Source: Aeromicrobium sp. Root236 (GTDB lineage: Bacteria; Actinomycetota; Actinomycetes; Propionibacteriales; Nocardioidaceae). Taken from it: a stretch of DNA of 64,000 nucleotides. The stretch is taken from positions 2,674,452-2,738,451 of the forward strand of contig NZ_LMIS01000001.1 in the NCBI RefSeq assembly GCF_001428805.1. The letters are read 5' to 3'. Numbering within the stretch: position 1 is the stretch's first letter; each line of letters begins with the position of its first letter. The notes under the pieces are model-generated. The model was not told the DNA's origin. It saw only the letters and a list, made by a program, of their open reading frames with translations, and ran no database searches. Both the position numbers and the translations under genes were made by a program. Shown one piece after another: positions 6,727-15,350 of this stretch.

Positions 6727-9363
6727 TCACGGCTGGTTGAAGACCTCCACGCCTCGCCGCAAGGTGAGCCGTCCGAGGTCTCGACCCTGGTCGTTGCCGG
6801 AGCCACCGAACAAGACGTCGTTGCCAGTGCCGCCGTCGAGGAGATCGTTGCCGGCGCCGCTGTCGAGGAAGTCGTTGCCGGGACCGCCGCACAGGATGTC
6901 GTCCCCGCTGCCCCCGAAGAGGAGGTCGTTGCCTCCGCCACCGCGGATCAGGTCCTTCTTGGACGTCCCAACGAGGACGTTGTTGCCGGAACCGCCTTGG
7001 ACGAGGCGATAGCCGGTCGGGACCGGTGCGCCGGGTTCGCAGGCTGCGAACGGGTCGACGGTCACTGCCTTGACCCTGAGGACGCCGTTGACCGCGTCGA
7101 ACGTGTAGTTCGCGGCACTCATGCCCTCCGTCGACACGTTGATCGGGTACGTGCCGGGCGGGCTCGTGCTGGTCGCGGTCGTCGTCACGGTCGGCGTCCC
7201 GGAGACGACCCCCGCTGTGTCACCGTTGACGAACCCGGTCGTGGTGGCCGTCAAGGGCGGGTTCGCCGCGCCCTGGTCGCGCGTCTTGTCGTCAGCCGTG
7301 ACGGTCAGCTCAGCCTTGCCGATCGCGAAGGTCCGGGCCTGCTCGGCCGGGTCGTACGTGCCATTGCCGGCCTGCGATGCCGTGACCTTGCAGCTGCCGG
7401 CCGCGATCGCGTCCAGGGTCGCGGTCTCCGTGACGGAGCAGACCTCTGGTGTCGCCGAGGTGAAGGTGACGGGAAGCCCGGAGGACGCGGTCGCATTCAG
7501 CGCGACGTCGTGGTCGCCGTACGTCACGCCGGTCGGTGCCTCGAAGGTGACGGTCTGCGACTGCGTCGGCGTGTAGTCGACGGGCGTGGCCTGGGAGGAC
7601 GCGTAGCCCACGCCGCCGGAGAAGCCCCCGCCGTACGTGCGCGCGCCGCTCGGGGCAGGTGCGCTGCAGGTGGTGACGCCGGTCGTGGTGTTGACCGGGA
7701 CGTCGGTGCAGCCGCTGATCGCGTTGCCGCCGTCGGTGAAGGTCACGGTGCCGCCGGTCTGGGGCACCGGTGACGTCGTCAGCTTCAGCACGGGCGCGGT
7801 CGGGTCGGCCTTGTCCACCGCCAGCGTCGAGGTGGTCGAGTTGGTGTCGACCGTGATACGGGCGTACAGGTCGGCCTGGGTGACCACGCGCTCAGTGGTC
7901 ACCCAGTCCCTGGAGTAGGTGCCATTCGGGGTGCGCCAACCGAGAACGGTGAGGTGCCACGTGACCCCGCCAGCGGTCGTAGAGCTCTCGACCGGGTCGA
8001 TCAATCGGAACCTGTCGTCGCACGGAATGTTCGAGAACTGGATCGACGGATCGCACTGCGACACCGAGTTGGTGTTGTCCGTCTCGAGGAGCTCGAGGTA
8101 CATCGTGTTCGAGCCGAGGAGGTTGAACTGCGCAGCAGGACCGGCGGGCGCCTGTGCCGTGACCTTCGTCTGCAGCGTGAGGGACGTCGGGGAGTCGCCG
8201 CGAATCGGGTAGTTGTCGTGGGCGAACGTGGTCAACAGGAACGGCACTCCGAGGTCGGCCGGGGAGCCGTCGGCCGCGGGCCTGAGGGCGAGCGACGACT
8301 GCCTGAAGTCGGAGTCGGTCAGGCCGGCTGATCCCCAGTTCTGGGTGTTGGCGTATCCGGAGTCATCACCCCAGTGTCCCGGTGTCGTGCCGGTGCCGTC
8401 CCCGTCATACCACCGGCAGCTGGCCACGCAGTTGCCCCATTGGGGGATGCCGCCGCCTTGGTTGTTCTGCTTGAGGGTCTGAAATGTCGTGATGCTGAGG
8501 GGGCCGGTGCGGGCCGGCAGGCCCGGTGAGGTGAACCTGATGGAGGGCGCTGCGTCTGGATCCGCCAGTCCGACCGGGCCGGCATCGGCGGGTACGAGCG
8601 ATCCGCCACCGCCACCGCCACCAGCCGTGGTGCCGGGGGCCCCGGCCGCCCCGCCGCCGCCACCGCCATAACCGCCACCGCCGCCACCACCGCACACGCC
8701 CGACCCCACGGCACCGCGGCCGCCGGTCGTCGTGGTGCCGTTGGTCTCGGCGGACCCCCCGGCGCCTCCCTGACCACCGATCCCGTTCTTGGCCCCGTAG
8801 CCGCCCGCGTCCGCGGAAGCCGCACCGAGACCGCGATGACCACCCTTCGACGCTGGACTGGTCGCCTCCCCGGAGACATCCACGTTGCCGGACCCACCAC
8901 CTCCGCCGGCGACCAGGATGCGCGAGTCCGCGCTGCCGTCCTCGCCGACCGGAACCGTGCGTACGTCGGTGGCGCCGCCCCCGGCACCCGGTGCACCCTG
9001 ACACCCCGCGCCGCCTGCAGCCCCGCCACCGTTGCTCCCCGGCGTCGACCCGGACGCATTCGACCCGACGACCGCGTACAAGGTCTGCCCGGGCGTCACC
9101 GACAAGGTGGCGCGCGCCCGCGCACCTCGGCCGCCGTCCCTCCAGCCCGCACCGCCGTGACCGCCGACGGCCACCACGTCGACCCGGGTGACGCCGTCCG
9201 GGACGACGTACTCGTGCTGGCCCTTCGACGAGAAGGTGACGGTCGCCGGTGCTGGGTCGGCGGCCACCGCAGCCTCGACTTGGAGCGCTGCGAGGTTGCC
9301 GGCAGCCAGCGCCGCCACCACCGCAGGAACCCACACGGACCTGGACTTCACCTTCGGCGCCAT
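6727..9363 (-). CDS. Secreted Gly-rich / MBG-type / RTX-repeat surface protein
   Basis: About 878 aa. An N-terminal Sec-type signal (basic KVKSR, hydrophobic VWVPAVVAALAAGNLAALQ, Ala-rich cleavage area) precedes a Gly-rich domain (~60-280) full of GGGG runs. A beta-rich middle follows, then a region with LSVTADDK-like MBG (bacterial Ig-like) features, e.g. VTYGDHDVALNATA and ITVTADDKTRDQG-type strands. The end carries six RTX-like nonapeptides (GGGGND, GGSGDD, GGPGND, SGAGND, GGTGND, GGSGND) that should bind calcium. It ends shortly after the repeats with no LPXTG motif. Likely an exported calcium-stabilised adhesin or surface protein; the Sec signal with RTX repeats in a monoderm is notable. 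Confidence 0.8.
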   Translation of the reverse strand: MAPKVKSRSVWVPAVVAALAAGNLAALQVEAAVAADPAPATVTFSSKGQHEYVVPDGVTRVDVVAVGGHGGAGWRDGGRGARARATLSVTPGQTLYAVVGSNASGSTPGSNGGGAAGGAGCQGAPGAGGGATDVRTVPVGEDGSADSRILVAGGGGGSGNVDVSGEATSPASKGGHRGLGAASADAGGYGAKNGIGGQGGAGGSAETNGTTTTGGRGAVGSGVCGGGGGGGYGGGGGGAAGAPGTTAGGGGGGGSLVPADAGPVGLADPDAAPSIRFTSPGLPARTGPLSITTFQTLKQNNQGGGIPQWGNCVASCRWYDGDGTGTTPGHWGDDSGYANTQNWGSAGLTDSDFRQSSLALRPAADGSPADLGVPFLLTTFAHDNYPIRGDSPTSLTLQTKVTAQAPAGPAAQFNLLGSNTMYLELLETDNTNSVSQCDPSIQFSNIPCDDRFRLIDPVESSTTAGGVTWHLTVLGWRTPNGTYSRDWVTTERVVTQADLYARITVDTNSTTSTLAVDKADPTAPVLKLTTSPVPQTGGTVTFTDGGNAISGCTDVPVNTTTGVTTCSAPAPSGARTYGGGFSGGVGYASSQATPVDYTPTQSQTVTFEAPTGVTYGDHDVALNATASSGLPVTFTSATPEVCSVTETATLDAIAAGSCKVTASQAGNGTYDPAEQARTFAIGKAELTVTADDKTRDQGAANPPLTATTTGFVNGDTAGVVSGTPTVTTTATSTSPPGTYPINVSTEGMSAANYTFDAVNGVLRVKAVTVDPFAACEPGAPVPTGYRLVQGGSGNNVLVGTSKKDLIRGGGGNDLLFGGSGDDILCGGPGNDFLDSGAGNDLLDGGTGNDVLFGGSGNDQGRDLGRLTLRRGVEVFNQP

Positions 9364-9627
9364 GACCACACCCCACTCGAGCCCGGCCGCCCCTCGCGGT
9401 CGGATGCCAGCGGAATCCGTTGTACCAGATTTCTACCGGGCCCAGAGCCTTTTTGGGACAGATTGTCGGCGCGCAGCTCGACGGCCTTCCAAGGCCGCGA
9501 ACCGCACCGCCGCCTCCCTCTCGCGAGTGCGGCGGTCGCTCGTACGGGGGAGGTCGTGCACCCGGCCACTTCGGCACGCTGCGGAGCGGGCCGGCGATCC
9601 GTCCGGCGCTGACGCAAGGAGGAGTGC

Positions 9628-10191
9628 ATGAATGGAACGATCGATCGCGAACCGCAACTGGCCGAGAAGGTGCCACGTGCCGTCCGCCTGGCGGCCTGGG
9701 CCACGCCGCTGTGTGTCCTGCCTTCGTCGGTGTGGCGGTTGTTCGCCATCGACCACATTCCGGCGGCGTGCCCGCAGGGCCGCGGGACGGATGTGTACGT
9801 CGTCGGCCTCTCCATCGTCTCCTTCCTGGCGGCGCTGCTCACGGTCGGGCTGGTGAGCCGGTGGGGTAAGCAGGTACCGAGCTGGGTGCCGGTGGTCGGC
9901 GGCCGGCCGCTGCCGTATCGCGCGGTCACCACCGCTGCGGTCGGTGGCATCGCGGTCCTCGCGACCGCCTACCTGTACGCGTTGCTGAACCCGGTGTTCG
10001 GCTGGCGCGAGCCGAATGACGACGTCCCCGGCTGTCCACCTCCCGACCAGACCGACGACGCGTGGCTCGCGTACGCCTGTTACGCACCGCTGCTGCTCTG
10101 GCTGCCGCTGCTGACGTTCGTGACGGTGGCGTACTGGTGGCGCAGGCGCGGGGAGGGACGCGATTCGTCGGTCGCGGTGTCGGACCGGTAA
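9628..10191 (+). CDS. Hypothetical four-helix membrane protein
   Basis: 187 aa with a strong AAGGAGGAG ribosome-binding site seven bases before the ATG. About four hydrophobic segments: LAAWATPLCVLPSSVWRLF, VVGLSIVSFLAALLTVGLV, AAVGGIAVLATAYLYALL and LLLWLPLLTFVTVAYWW, with a Cys-containing extracytoplasmic loop (DVPGCPPPD). No enzymatic motif recognised. It diverges from the secreted RTX protein across a 264-bp region and ends ten bases before tRNA-Ser. Function unknown. Confidence 0.75.
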   Translation: MNGTIDREPQLAEKVPRAVRLAAWATPLCVLPSSVWRLFAIDHIPAACPQGRGTDVYVVGLSIVSFLAALLTVGLVSRWGKQVPSWVPVVGGRPLPYRAVTTAAVGGIAVLATAYLYALLNPVFGWREPNDDVPGCPPPDQTDDAWLAYACYAPLLLWLPLLTFVTVAYWWRRRGEGRDSSVAVSDR

Positions 10192-10201
10192 CCTCGTCCG
10201 C

Positions 10202-10286
10202 GGAGGATTCGCATAGTGGCCTAGTGCGCTCGCTTGGAAAGCGGGTTGAGTGAAAGCTCTCAGGGGTTCGAATCCCCTATCCTCCG
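10202..10286 (+). tRNA. tRNA-Ser (anticodon GGA)
   Basis: The acceptor stem GGAGGAT pairs with ATCCTCC, followed by discriminator G. The anticodon stem CTCGC/GCGGG closes the seven-base loop TTGGAAA, giving anticodon GGA for UCC/UCU. A long variable arm (TTGAGTGAAAGCTCTC) is diagnostic of tRNA-Ser, and the T arm AGGGGTTCGAATCCCCT is canonical. CCA is not encoded. Confidence 0.95.
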
Positions 10287-10304
10287 CCGAAACGCAAGGA
10301 GCCA

Positions 10305-10340
10305 GTTTCAGTCTGGAACGTCAGACTGGGCTGGTTCTTC
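10305..10340 (+). terminator. Stem-loop after tRNA-Ser
   Basis: CAGTCTG pairs with CAGACTG around a six-base GAACGT loop, with CCAG/CTGG able to extend the base, followed by TTCTTCT. This is plausible as the tRNA-Ser terminator. Confidence 0.5.
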
Positions 10341-10350
10341 TGCGTCCTGA

Positions 10351-10520
10351 CCCGGCGGAGGCTTGCCTCCTGGTGAGGCGAAGCACCAGCCCGACCGCCG
10401 ACCGTGACCCGGCGGAGGCTTGCCTCCTGGTGGGACGAAGCACCAGCGCGACCGCCGACCCGCCTCGCATCCTGAACCGGCGGAGGCTTGCCTCCTGGTG
10501 GATGAAGCACCAGGGCGACC
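10351..10520. repeat. Three tandem copies of a nested-palindrome repeat
   Basis: The unit CCGGCGGAGGCTTGCCTCCTGGTG, a short variable stretch, GAAGCACCAG and then a GCGACC-like tail occurs three times, with starts 57 and 68 bases apart (10352, 10409, 10477). Each copy contains GGAGGC-TT-GCCTCC and CTGGTG...CACCAG inverted repeats, so each can fold as two stacked hairpins. It fills the space between tRNA-Ser and the SRP RNA; no credible coding frame is present. It is REP-like in form. It is not CRISPR: the period is irregular and there are no unique spacers. Confidence 0.8.
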
Positions 10521-10536
10521 CGGCTCAACGCCCGAC

Positions 10537-10566
10537 TTGAGGGCGTACGAGGGCGCTCCGTATGAT
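10537..10566 (+). promoter_or_regulatory. Housekeeping-type promoter of the SRP RNA gene
   Basis: TTGAGG at 10537-10542 and TATGAT at 10561-10566 are separated by 18 bases, with the RNA beginning about nine bases later. This is close to the primary sigma-factor consensus, as expected for a strongly expressed stable RNA. Confidence 0.65.
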
Positions 10567-10574
10567 GGACGACA

Positions 10575-10660
10575 GCCCCTCGCGCGGCGACACATCACCC
10601 AACTCCCCCAGGGCCGGAAGGCAGCAAGGGTCAGTGAGCTCTGTCGGGTGCGCGAGGGGT
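10575..10660 (+). ncRNA. ffs: Signal recognition particle RNA, small bacterial (4.5S) type
   Basis: The ends GCCCCTCGCGC and GTGCGCGAGGGG pair, and the tip carries the hallmark Ffh-binding hairpin GGGCCGGAAGGCAGCAAGGG with its GGAA tetraloop. The molecule is about 86 nt. It works with Ffh in cotranslational targeting of membrane proteins. Exact ends may differ by a few bases. It is preceded by a good promoter and followed by a perfect hairpin. Confidence 0.93.
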
Positions 10661-10676
10661 CCTTCATGCCCGCAGC

Positions 10677-10715
10677 GCGACGCCCCGCCACCGGAGGATG
10701 GTGGCGGGGCGTCGC
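10677..10715. terminator. Perfect 16-bp hairpin, bidirectional terminator
   Basis: GCGACGCCCCGCCACC (10677-10692) and GGTGGCGGGGCGTCGC (10700-10715) pair perfectly around a seven-base loop. It sits between the convergent SRP RNA and MFS exporter genes and can serve both. Confidence 0.8.
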
Positions 10716-10727
10716 AGCTCAGGGGGC

Positions 10728-12149
10728 TCAGACCCCGACGAGCACGTCCTCGTTCAGCACCGGCTCGTCCTCGGCCTTGCGAAGCGCCGCCCACGCAGCC
10801 ACCGAACCGGCGACCACCAGGAGCCCGGCGATCACCAGGCCGAAGCGATAGCCGCCCAGGTACGCGTCGACCGGCGTGTGACCCGAGGCGATGAGCGAGT
10901 CCTCGCGGCTGCTGAGGATGACGCCGATCACGGTGATCCCGAGCAGGCCCGCGAGCTCTCGTGACGTGTTGAAGACGCCCGAGGCGACACCCGCCTGGTC
11001 CGCCGGCATGACGCCGAGCACCGTGGCCGTCAGCGGGATCGTCAGGCCGCCACCGATGCCGATCGCGATGAAGCTCGGCATCAGATCCATCGCTCCGGCA
11101 TCGGCGCCGAGCAGAGCCAGCGACGCGATCGCCGTGCCCATCAGCGCCATGCCGAACGTCACCGATCGGTGGGCGCCGAAGCGACGGGCCACACCTTCGG
11201 ACGATGCCGCGGCGACAGCCATGAACAGCGCCATCGGCACGAACGTCACGCCGGCGCGTGTGGGGGAGAAGCCCAGGACGCCCTGCAGGTAGAGGGACGT
11301 GAAGAAGTAGATCCCGAACAGCCCGAACGCCCAGAGCATCAGCGACACGATCGCGCCGGTGAACACCCGATCCTTGAACAGCGCCAGGTCGACCATGGGG
11401 TCCGTCGCCGTCCGTTCGATCGACACGAACGCCGCACCGGCTGCCGCGGCGACGACGAACGCCGCCATGATCGGCGTCGACGTCCAGCCACGGGAGATGC
11501 CTTCGATCAGGGCGTACGTCAGGGCCGAGAGCGCGATCGTCGAGGACAAGAGCCCGGACAGGTCGAGCTTGCGGGTCACCGGGTCGCGTGACTCGTCGAT
11601 CGCCCAGACGGCGATGCCGGCGGTGACCAGCCCGAGCGGGACGTTGATGAAGAAGATCCACTCCCAGGCGACGTGCTCGCTCAGCAGGCCGCCGAGCAGC
11701 GGGCCGGCGGCGAGGGCCAGAGCGCCGACGGCGCCCCAGATGCCGACCGCAACGTTGCGTTCGCGCTTGTCGGTGAACGTGGCGGAGATGATCGCCAGCG
11801 TCGTCGGGGTGAGCAGCGCTGCGCCGACGCCCTGCACCCCGCGACTGGCGATGAGCGTGCCCACGTCGCCAGACAGGCCGGCGGCGAACGAGGCAAGTGT
11901 GAAGACGCCCAGTCCGATGAGGAACAGGCGCCGGCGGCCGAACAGGTCGGCCAGTCGTCCGCCCACGAGCATGAGGCCCGCGAACGTGAGGATGTAGGAG
12001 CTGACGATCCATTCCATGCCGGAGGTCGTCAGGTGCAGGTCCCGCTCGATGACCGGGATCGCCACGTTGATGATGTTGTTGTCGAGGTATGTCATGAACG
12101 TCGCAAGCGCGACGGCCACGAGAGCCCAGATGTTCCTGCGGTCGTTCAT
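10728..12149 (-). CDS. MFS drug exporter, DHA2 (EmrB/QacA) family, 14 helices
   Basis: 473 aa. Early motif LDNNIINVAIPVIERDL is the DHA2 version of LDxTVNVALP; motif A appears as GGRLADLFGRRR, motif C as GPLLGGLL near residue 150. About 14 hydrophobic helices run to the C-terminus. It should extrude hydrophobic compounds using the proton gradient. ATG 12149 has AAAGGAG eight bases upstream. It diverges from a TetR gene, with a 26-bp imperfect palindrome overlapping its ribosome-binding region, so it is probably repressed until the TetR ligand, likely also a substrate, appears. Confidence 0.9.
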   Translation of the reverse strand: MNDRRNIWALVAVALATFMTYLDNNIINVAIPVIERDLHLTTSGMEWIVSSYILTFAGLMLVGGRLADLFGRRRLFLIGLGVFTLASFAAGLSGDVGTLIASRGVQGVGAALLTPTTLAIISATFTDKRERNVAVGIWGAVGALALAAGPLLGGLLSEHVAWEWIFFINVPLGLVTAGIAVWAIDESRDPVTRKLDLSGLLSSTIALSALTYALIEGISRGWTSTPIMAAFVVAAAAGAAFVSIERTATDPMVDLALFKDRVFTGAIVSLMLWAFGLFGIYFFTSLYLQGVLGFSPTRAGVTFVPMALFMAVAAASSEGVARRFGAHRSVTFGMALMGTAIASLALLGADAGAMDLMPSFIAIGIGGGLTIPLTATVLGVMPADQAGVASGVFNTSRELAGLLGITVIGVILSSREDSLIASGHTPVDAYLGGYRFGLVIAGLLVVAGSVAAWAALRKAEDEPVLNEDVLVGV

Positions 12150-12158
12150 GACCACTCC

Positions 12159-12184
12159 TTTACGTTGTAAATGTACGTCGTAAA
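12159..12184. promoter_or_regulatory. Imperfect 26-bp palindrome, probable TetR operator
   Basis: The dyad TTTACGnnGTAnAT.nTACnnCGTAAA is centred between the divergent MFS and TetR genes, and its left edge contains the Shine-Dalgarno of the MFS gene. Size and symmetry fit a TetR dimer-pair site. Confidence 0.65.
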
Positions 12185-12214
12185 GGAATCATGTATGCCG
12201 TATAGTTGTCAACT

Positions 12215-12880
12215 GTGAAGCCCAAGAACTCGCTCAATCCGGCCCTCGTCGTCGAACGCGCCCTCGCGATCGTCGACGCCGAGGGACTCGACGCGCTGAC
12301 CGTCCGCAAGGTCGCCGACGCGTTCGACGTGACGCCGATGGCGCTCTACTGGCACTTCTCCAACAAGGAGGCGCTGCTCGCCGCCGTCGGCGACGCCGTC
12401 GTGTCGTCCCTGCGCCTGCCCGACGAGAACCTCCCGCTCGAGGACTACCTCCGTGAGGCCATGACGTCGCTGGTCGACGTGATGCGCGCGCACCCCAGCG
12501 CCTCTCCACTGGTGGCGCAGCAGATCATGCAGGCCGAGACGGGGCGCGACCTGACCGAGCGGTTCCTCGACAAGCTGGCGATCGCCGGGTTCGACGTCGA
12601 CCGGTCGTCAGCGGTCGCGCACTATGCGATGCAGATCGCCATGACGCTCGTGAGCCGGGAGCCCGGCGCCGAGCTGGCCTTCAAGCCCGAGGACCGCGAG
12701 GCGATCCTGGAGCGCAAACGAGCCAGCCTGGCGTCGCTGCCCGAGGACCGCTACCCCCGGCTCCGCGCAGCGGCGGACGCGATGATCGAGTGCCCCAACA
12801 CCGATGAGTACTACGCCGACGGCATCGCGATCTTCGTCGCCGGCGTGATGGCCGACGCGAGGGCCCTCGCCCGCGCTTGA
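12215..12880 (+). CDS. TetR-family regulator of the adjacent MFS exporter
   Basis: About 221 aa. The N-terminal HTH runs through ALAIVDAEGLDALTVRKVAD and VTPMALYWHFSNKEALLAAV; the C-terminal ligand domain is helical and variable. GTG 12215 is preferred: TATAGT at 12201-12206 would start transcription almost at the GTG, giving a leaderless message; TTG 12206 is the alternative. The divergent arrangement and shared palindrome indicate control of the exporter and itself. A strong hairpin follows. Ligand unknown. Confidence 0.88.
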   Translation: MKPKNSLNPALVVERALAIVDAEGLDALTVRKVADAFDVTPMALYWHFSNKEALLAAVGDAVVSSLRLPDENLPLEDYLREAMTSLVDVMRAHPSASPLVAQQIMQAETGRDLTERFLDKLAIAGFDVDRSSAVAHYAMQIAMTLVSREPGAELAFKPEDREAILERKRASLASLPEDRYPRLRAAADAMIECPNTDEYYADGIAIFVAGVMADARALARA

Positions 12881-12912
12881 GCGGTGAGCTGGTCGCCCTT
12901 CCGGCGATCGGT

Positions 12913-12961
12913 CGGTGACTCAGTCGCCTGTCAGGCTGCCCAACAGGCGACCAAGTCACCG
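12913..12961. terminator. Bidirectional stem-loop between TetR and acyl-CoA dehydrogenase genes
   Basis: GGTGACT-CA-GTCGCCTGT pairs with ACAGGCGAC-CA-AGTCACC: 7 plus 9 bp interrupted by a CA/CA internal loop, closed by a 12-base loop. It lies between two convergent genes. Confidence 0.7.
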
Positions 12962-12969
12962 CTACCGGG

Positions 12970-14106
12970 TCAGGGCAGGGGATCGACGACGGTGTGGTCG
13001 CCGAGGGTCGACACGAGCCGGTTGAGGTGGTGCCGGCCGTCGCCGAGGGCGTGGTCGATCGCGGTGAGCCGGCTCGTGTAGTGGCCGACGCTGTACTCCG
13101 CGGTCATGCCGATGCCGCCGTGCAGCTGGATGGCCTCCTGGCCGATGTGCCGTCCGGCCTTGCTGACCTGCAGCTTGGCGCGGGACGCCGCCTCCGTGGC
13201 GTCGCCGCCGTCGAGCAGTACGAGCGTTGCCCACGTGACGGTGCTGCGGGCGAGCTCGAGCGACACGTACATGTCGGCGGCCCGGAACGTCAGCGCCTGG
13301 AACGTCATCAGCGGGACGCCGAACTGCTTGCGCGTCTTGAGGTACTCGGTCGTCGTGCGCAGCGCGGTCTCCATCGCGCCGAGCGACTCGTGGCCGTACG
13401 CGATCTGGGCGCGCGCGACGGTCGCCGCGATGACGTCCGACTGGTCGGCGCCCGGCTCGCCCAGGGGCGTCGCGGGGGTGTTGGCGAAGCCGACGTGAGC
13501 CGCACGGCCACCGTCGAACGTCGGGTAGCCGGTACGCGTGAGGCCGTCGGCGTCGGGCTTCACCAGGAAGAGTCCGGTGCCGCCGTCGATCACCGCGCTG
13601 ACGATCAGCAGGTCGGCGCGTGCACCGCCGAGCACCGGCTCCTTGACGCCGTTGAGCGTCCACGCGTCGCCGCTGCCGGACGCCGTGACGCCCGTGGCTG
13701 CGAGCTCGTAGCGCGAGGCCGGCTCGGTGTGCGCGAAGGCCGGCACCAGGGTGCCCTCGGCCAGTGCGCCCAGGATCTCGCCACGCTGCTCGGGCGTACC
13801 GGCCGCGGCGACCAGGCCGCCGGCCAGCACGACGGCCTCGACGAACGGCTCGGGTGCGATGACCCGCCCGATCTCCTCGGCCACGATCGCCACCTCGGCA
13901 GGACCGGCGCCCATGCCGCCGTCCTCCTCGGCGAAGGGCAGTCCGAGGACGCCCATCTCGGCGAGCTGCTGCCACGTCTTGTCGCCCCAGCCCGGTTCCT
14001 GCTTGGTCACCGCGCGACGGGTCTCCGACGTGTCGTACGCCTTGGCGAGCAGCCCGCGGACCGCGTCGCGCAGGGCCTCCTGCTCAGAGTCCAGTTGGAA
14101 GTCCAT
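12970..14106 (-). CDS. Acyl-CoA dehydrogenase (second subunit of a pair)
   Basis: 378 aa. The acyl-CoA dehydrogenase fold is recognisable by the N-terminal LDSEQEALRDAVRGLL, the middle FAHTEPASRYEL and the C-terminal LHGGIGMTAEYSVGHYTSR. The FAD-binding glutamate-type end differs from the partner gene, as in actinobacterial alpha2beta2 FadE pairs used for CoA-linked side chains such as sterols. It follows the other dehydrogenase gene with only one base between, so the two are probably cotranslated and heteromeric. Substrate unknown. Terminated by a strong hairpin. Confidence 0.87.
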   Translation of the reverse strand: MDFQLDSEQEALRDAVRGLLAKAYDTSETRRAVTKQEPGWGDKTWQQLAEMGVLGLPFAEEDGGMGAGPAEVAIVAEEIGRVIAPEPFVEAVVLAGGLVAAAGTPEQRGEILGALAEGTLVPAFAHTEPASRYELAATGVTASGSGDAWTLNGVKEPVLGGARADLLIVSAVIDGGTGLFLVKPDADGLTRTGYPTFDGGRAAHVGFANTPATPLGEPGADQSDVIAATVARAQIAYGHESLGAMETALRTTTEYLKTRKQFGVPLMTFQALTFRAADMYVSLELARSTVTWATLVLLDGGDATEAASRAKLQVSKAGRHIGQEAIQLHGGIGMTAEYSVGHYTSRLTAIDHALGDGRHHLNRLVSTLGDHTVVDPLP

Positions 14107-14107
14107 G

Positions 14108-15286
14108 TCAGCCCCTCAGTCCCAGGATCGTGCCGGCGATGATCTGTCGTTGCACCTCGTTGGAGCCGCCGTAGATCGACGCCTTGCGGAAGTTGAGGTA
14201 GTTGGGCGTCGCCACGCGGGCGAGGTCGGGCACGTCCGACCCGTCGCCGGCACCCGAGGCCAGCGCCAGCGGACCGGCGAGGTCGACGAACAGCTCGGTG
14301 ACCGCCTGCTGCAGCTCGGTGCCGCGCAGCTTGAGCACCGACGAGGCGGGGTGCGGCTTGCCGTCGGCCGAGTTGGCGACGACCCGCAGCGCGGTCAGCT
14401 CGAGCGCCAGGATCTCGTTCTCCAGGTCGGCGATCTGGGCGGCGACCAGCGGGTCCTCGAGCAGCGACGTGCCACCCGGCCCTGCGGTCCTGGCGAACTC
14501 CTTGGCCTGCGACAGCGTGCGCTTGGTCGAGCCGACGGGTGCGACGCCGACGCGCTCGTTGCCGAGGAGGAACTTGGCGTAGTCCCAGCCCTTGTTCTCC
14601 TCGCCGACGAGGTTCTCGGCGGGCACGCGTACGTTCTCGAACCACACCTCGTTGACCTCGTGGCCGCCGTCGATGAGCTCGATCGGGCGCACGGTGACGC
14701 CGGGGGAGGACATGTCGATCAGCAGGAACGAGATGCCGGCCTGCTTCTTGACCGAGGGATCCGTGCGGACCAGCGTGAAGATCCAGTCACCGTACTGGCC
14801 GAGCGTGGTCCACGTCTTCTGGCCGTTGACGAGGTAGTCGTCGCCGTCGCGCACCGCGGTGGTCCGCAGCGACGCGAGGTCGGAGCCGGCGTCGGGCTCG
14901 GAGAATCCCTGCGACCACCAGATGTCGAGGTTGGCGGTCTTGGGCAGGAAGCGCTCCTTGAGCTCCTGCGAGCCGAACGCGGCGATGACCGGGCCGACCA
15001 TCGAGGCGTTGAACGGCAGCGGCGGCGGTACGTTCGCGAGCTGCATCTCCTCGTGCCAGATGTGGCGCTGCAGGGGGGTCCAGTCCTTGCCGCCCCACTC
15101 GACCGGCCAGTTGGGCACGGCGATGCCGGCGGCGTTCATGGCCTGCACCGACGCGACGATCTGCTCCTTGCTGAGCTCGCGGCGGGCGGCGACCGTGTCG
15201 CGGACGTCCTGCGGGATCTGCGTCGTGAAGAAGGTGTGCATCTCCTCGCGGAAGGCTGCGTCCTCGTCTGACAGCTGAAGTTTCAT
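14108..15286 (-). CDS. Acyl-CoA dehydrogenase (first subunit of a pair)
   Basis: 392 aa. Motifs: FSEPDAGSDLASL (FAD/substrate signature 1), NGQKTWTTLGQYGDW, and a C-terminal YGGSNEVQRQIIAGTILGL (signature 2). In the last motif Gly takes the place of the catalytic Glu of medium-chain enzymes (YEG), as is common in actinobacterial FadE proteins that use another carboxylate. GAGGAG lies eight bases before the ATG. Operon with the second dehydrogenase; the pair is likely an alpha2beta2 complex oxidising an acyl-CoA to the trans-enoyl-CoA with FAD. No ligase or hydratase adjoins to name the substrate. Confidence 0.9.
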   Translation of the reverse strand: MKLQLSDEDAAFREEMHTFFTTQIPQDVRDTVAARRELSKEQIVASVQAMNAAGIAVPNWPVEWGGKDWTPLQRHIWHEEMQLANVPPPLPFNASMVGPVIAAFGSQELKERFLPKTANLDIWWSQGFSEPDAGSDLASLRTTAVRDGDDYLVNGQKTWTTLGQYGDWIFTLVRTDPSVKKQAGISFLLIDMSSPGVTVRPIELIDGGHEVNEVWFENVRVPAENLVGEENKGWDYAKFLLGNERVGVAPVGSTKRTLSQAKEFARTAGPGGTSLLEDPLVAAQIADLENEILALELTALRVVANSADGKPHPASSVLKLRGTELQQAVTELFVDLAGPLALASGAGDGSDVPDLARVATPNYLNFRKASIYGGSNEVQRQIIAGTILGLRG

Positions 15287-15350
15287 GTACGACTCCTCGG
15301 CGATCGCGCCACGCGGCGCACCGCGAGTCTAGTGCTGGTCAAAACTTTCT

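Noticed and set aside
10351..10520. Possible CRISPR array
   Set aside because: Only three units with unequal period (57 and 68 bases), the between-repeat sequence is itself partly repeated, and no cas genes are nearby.
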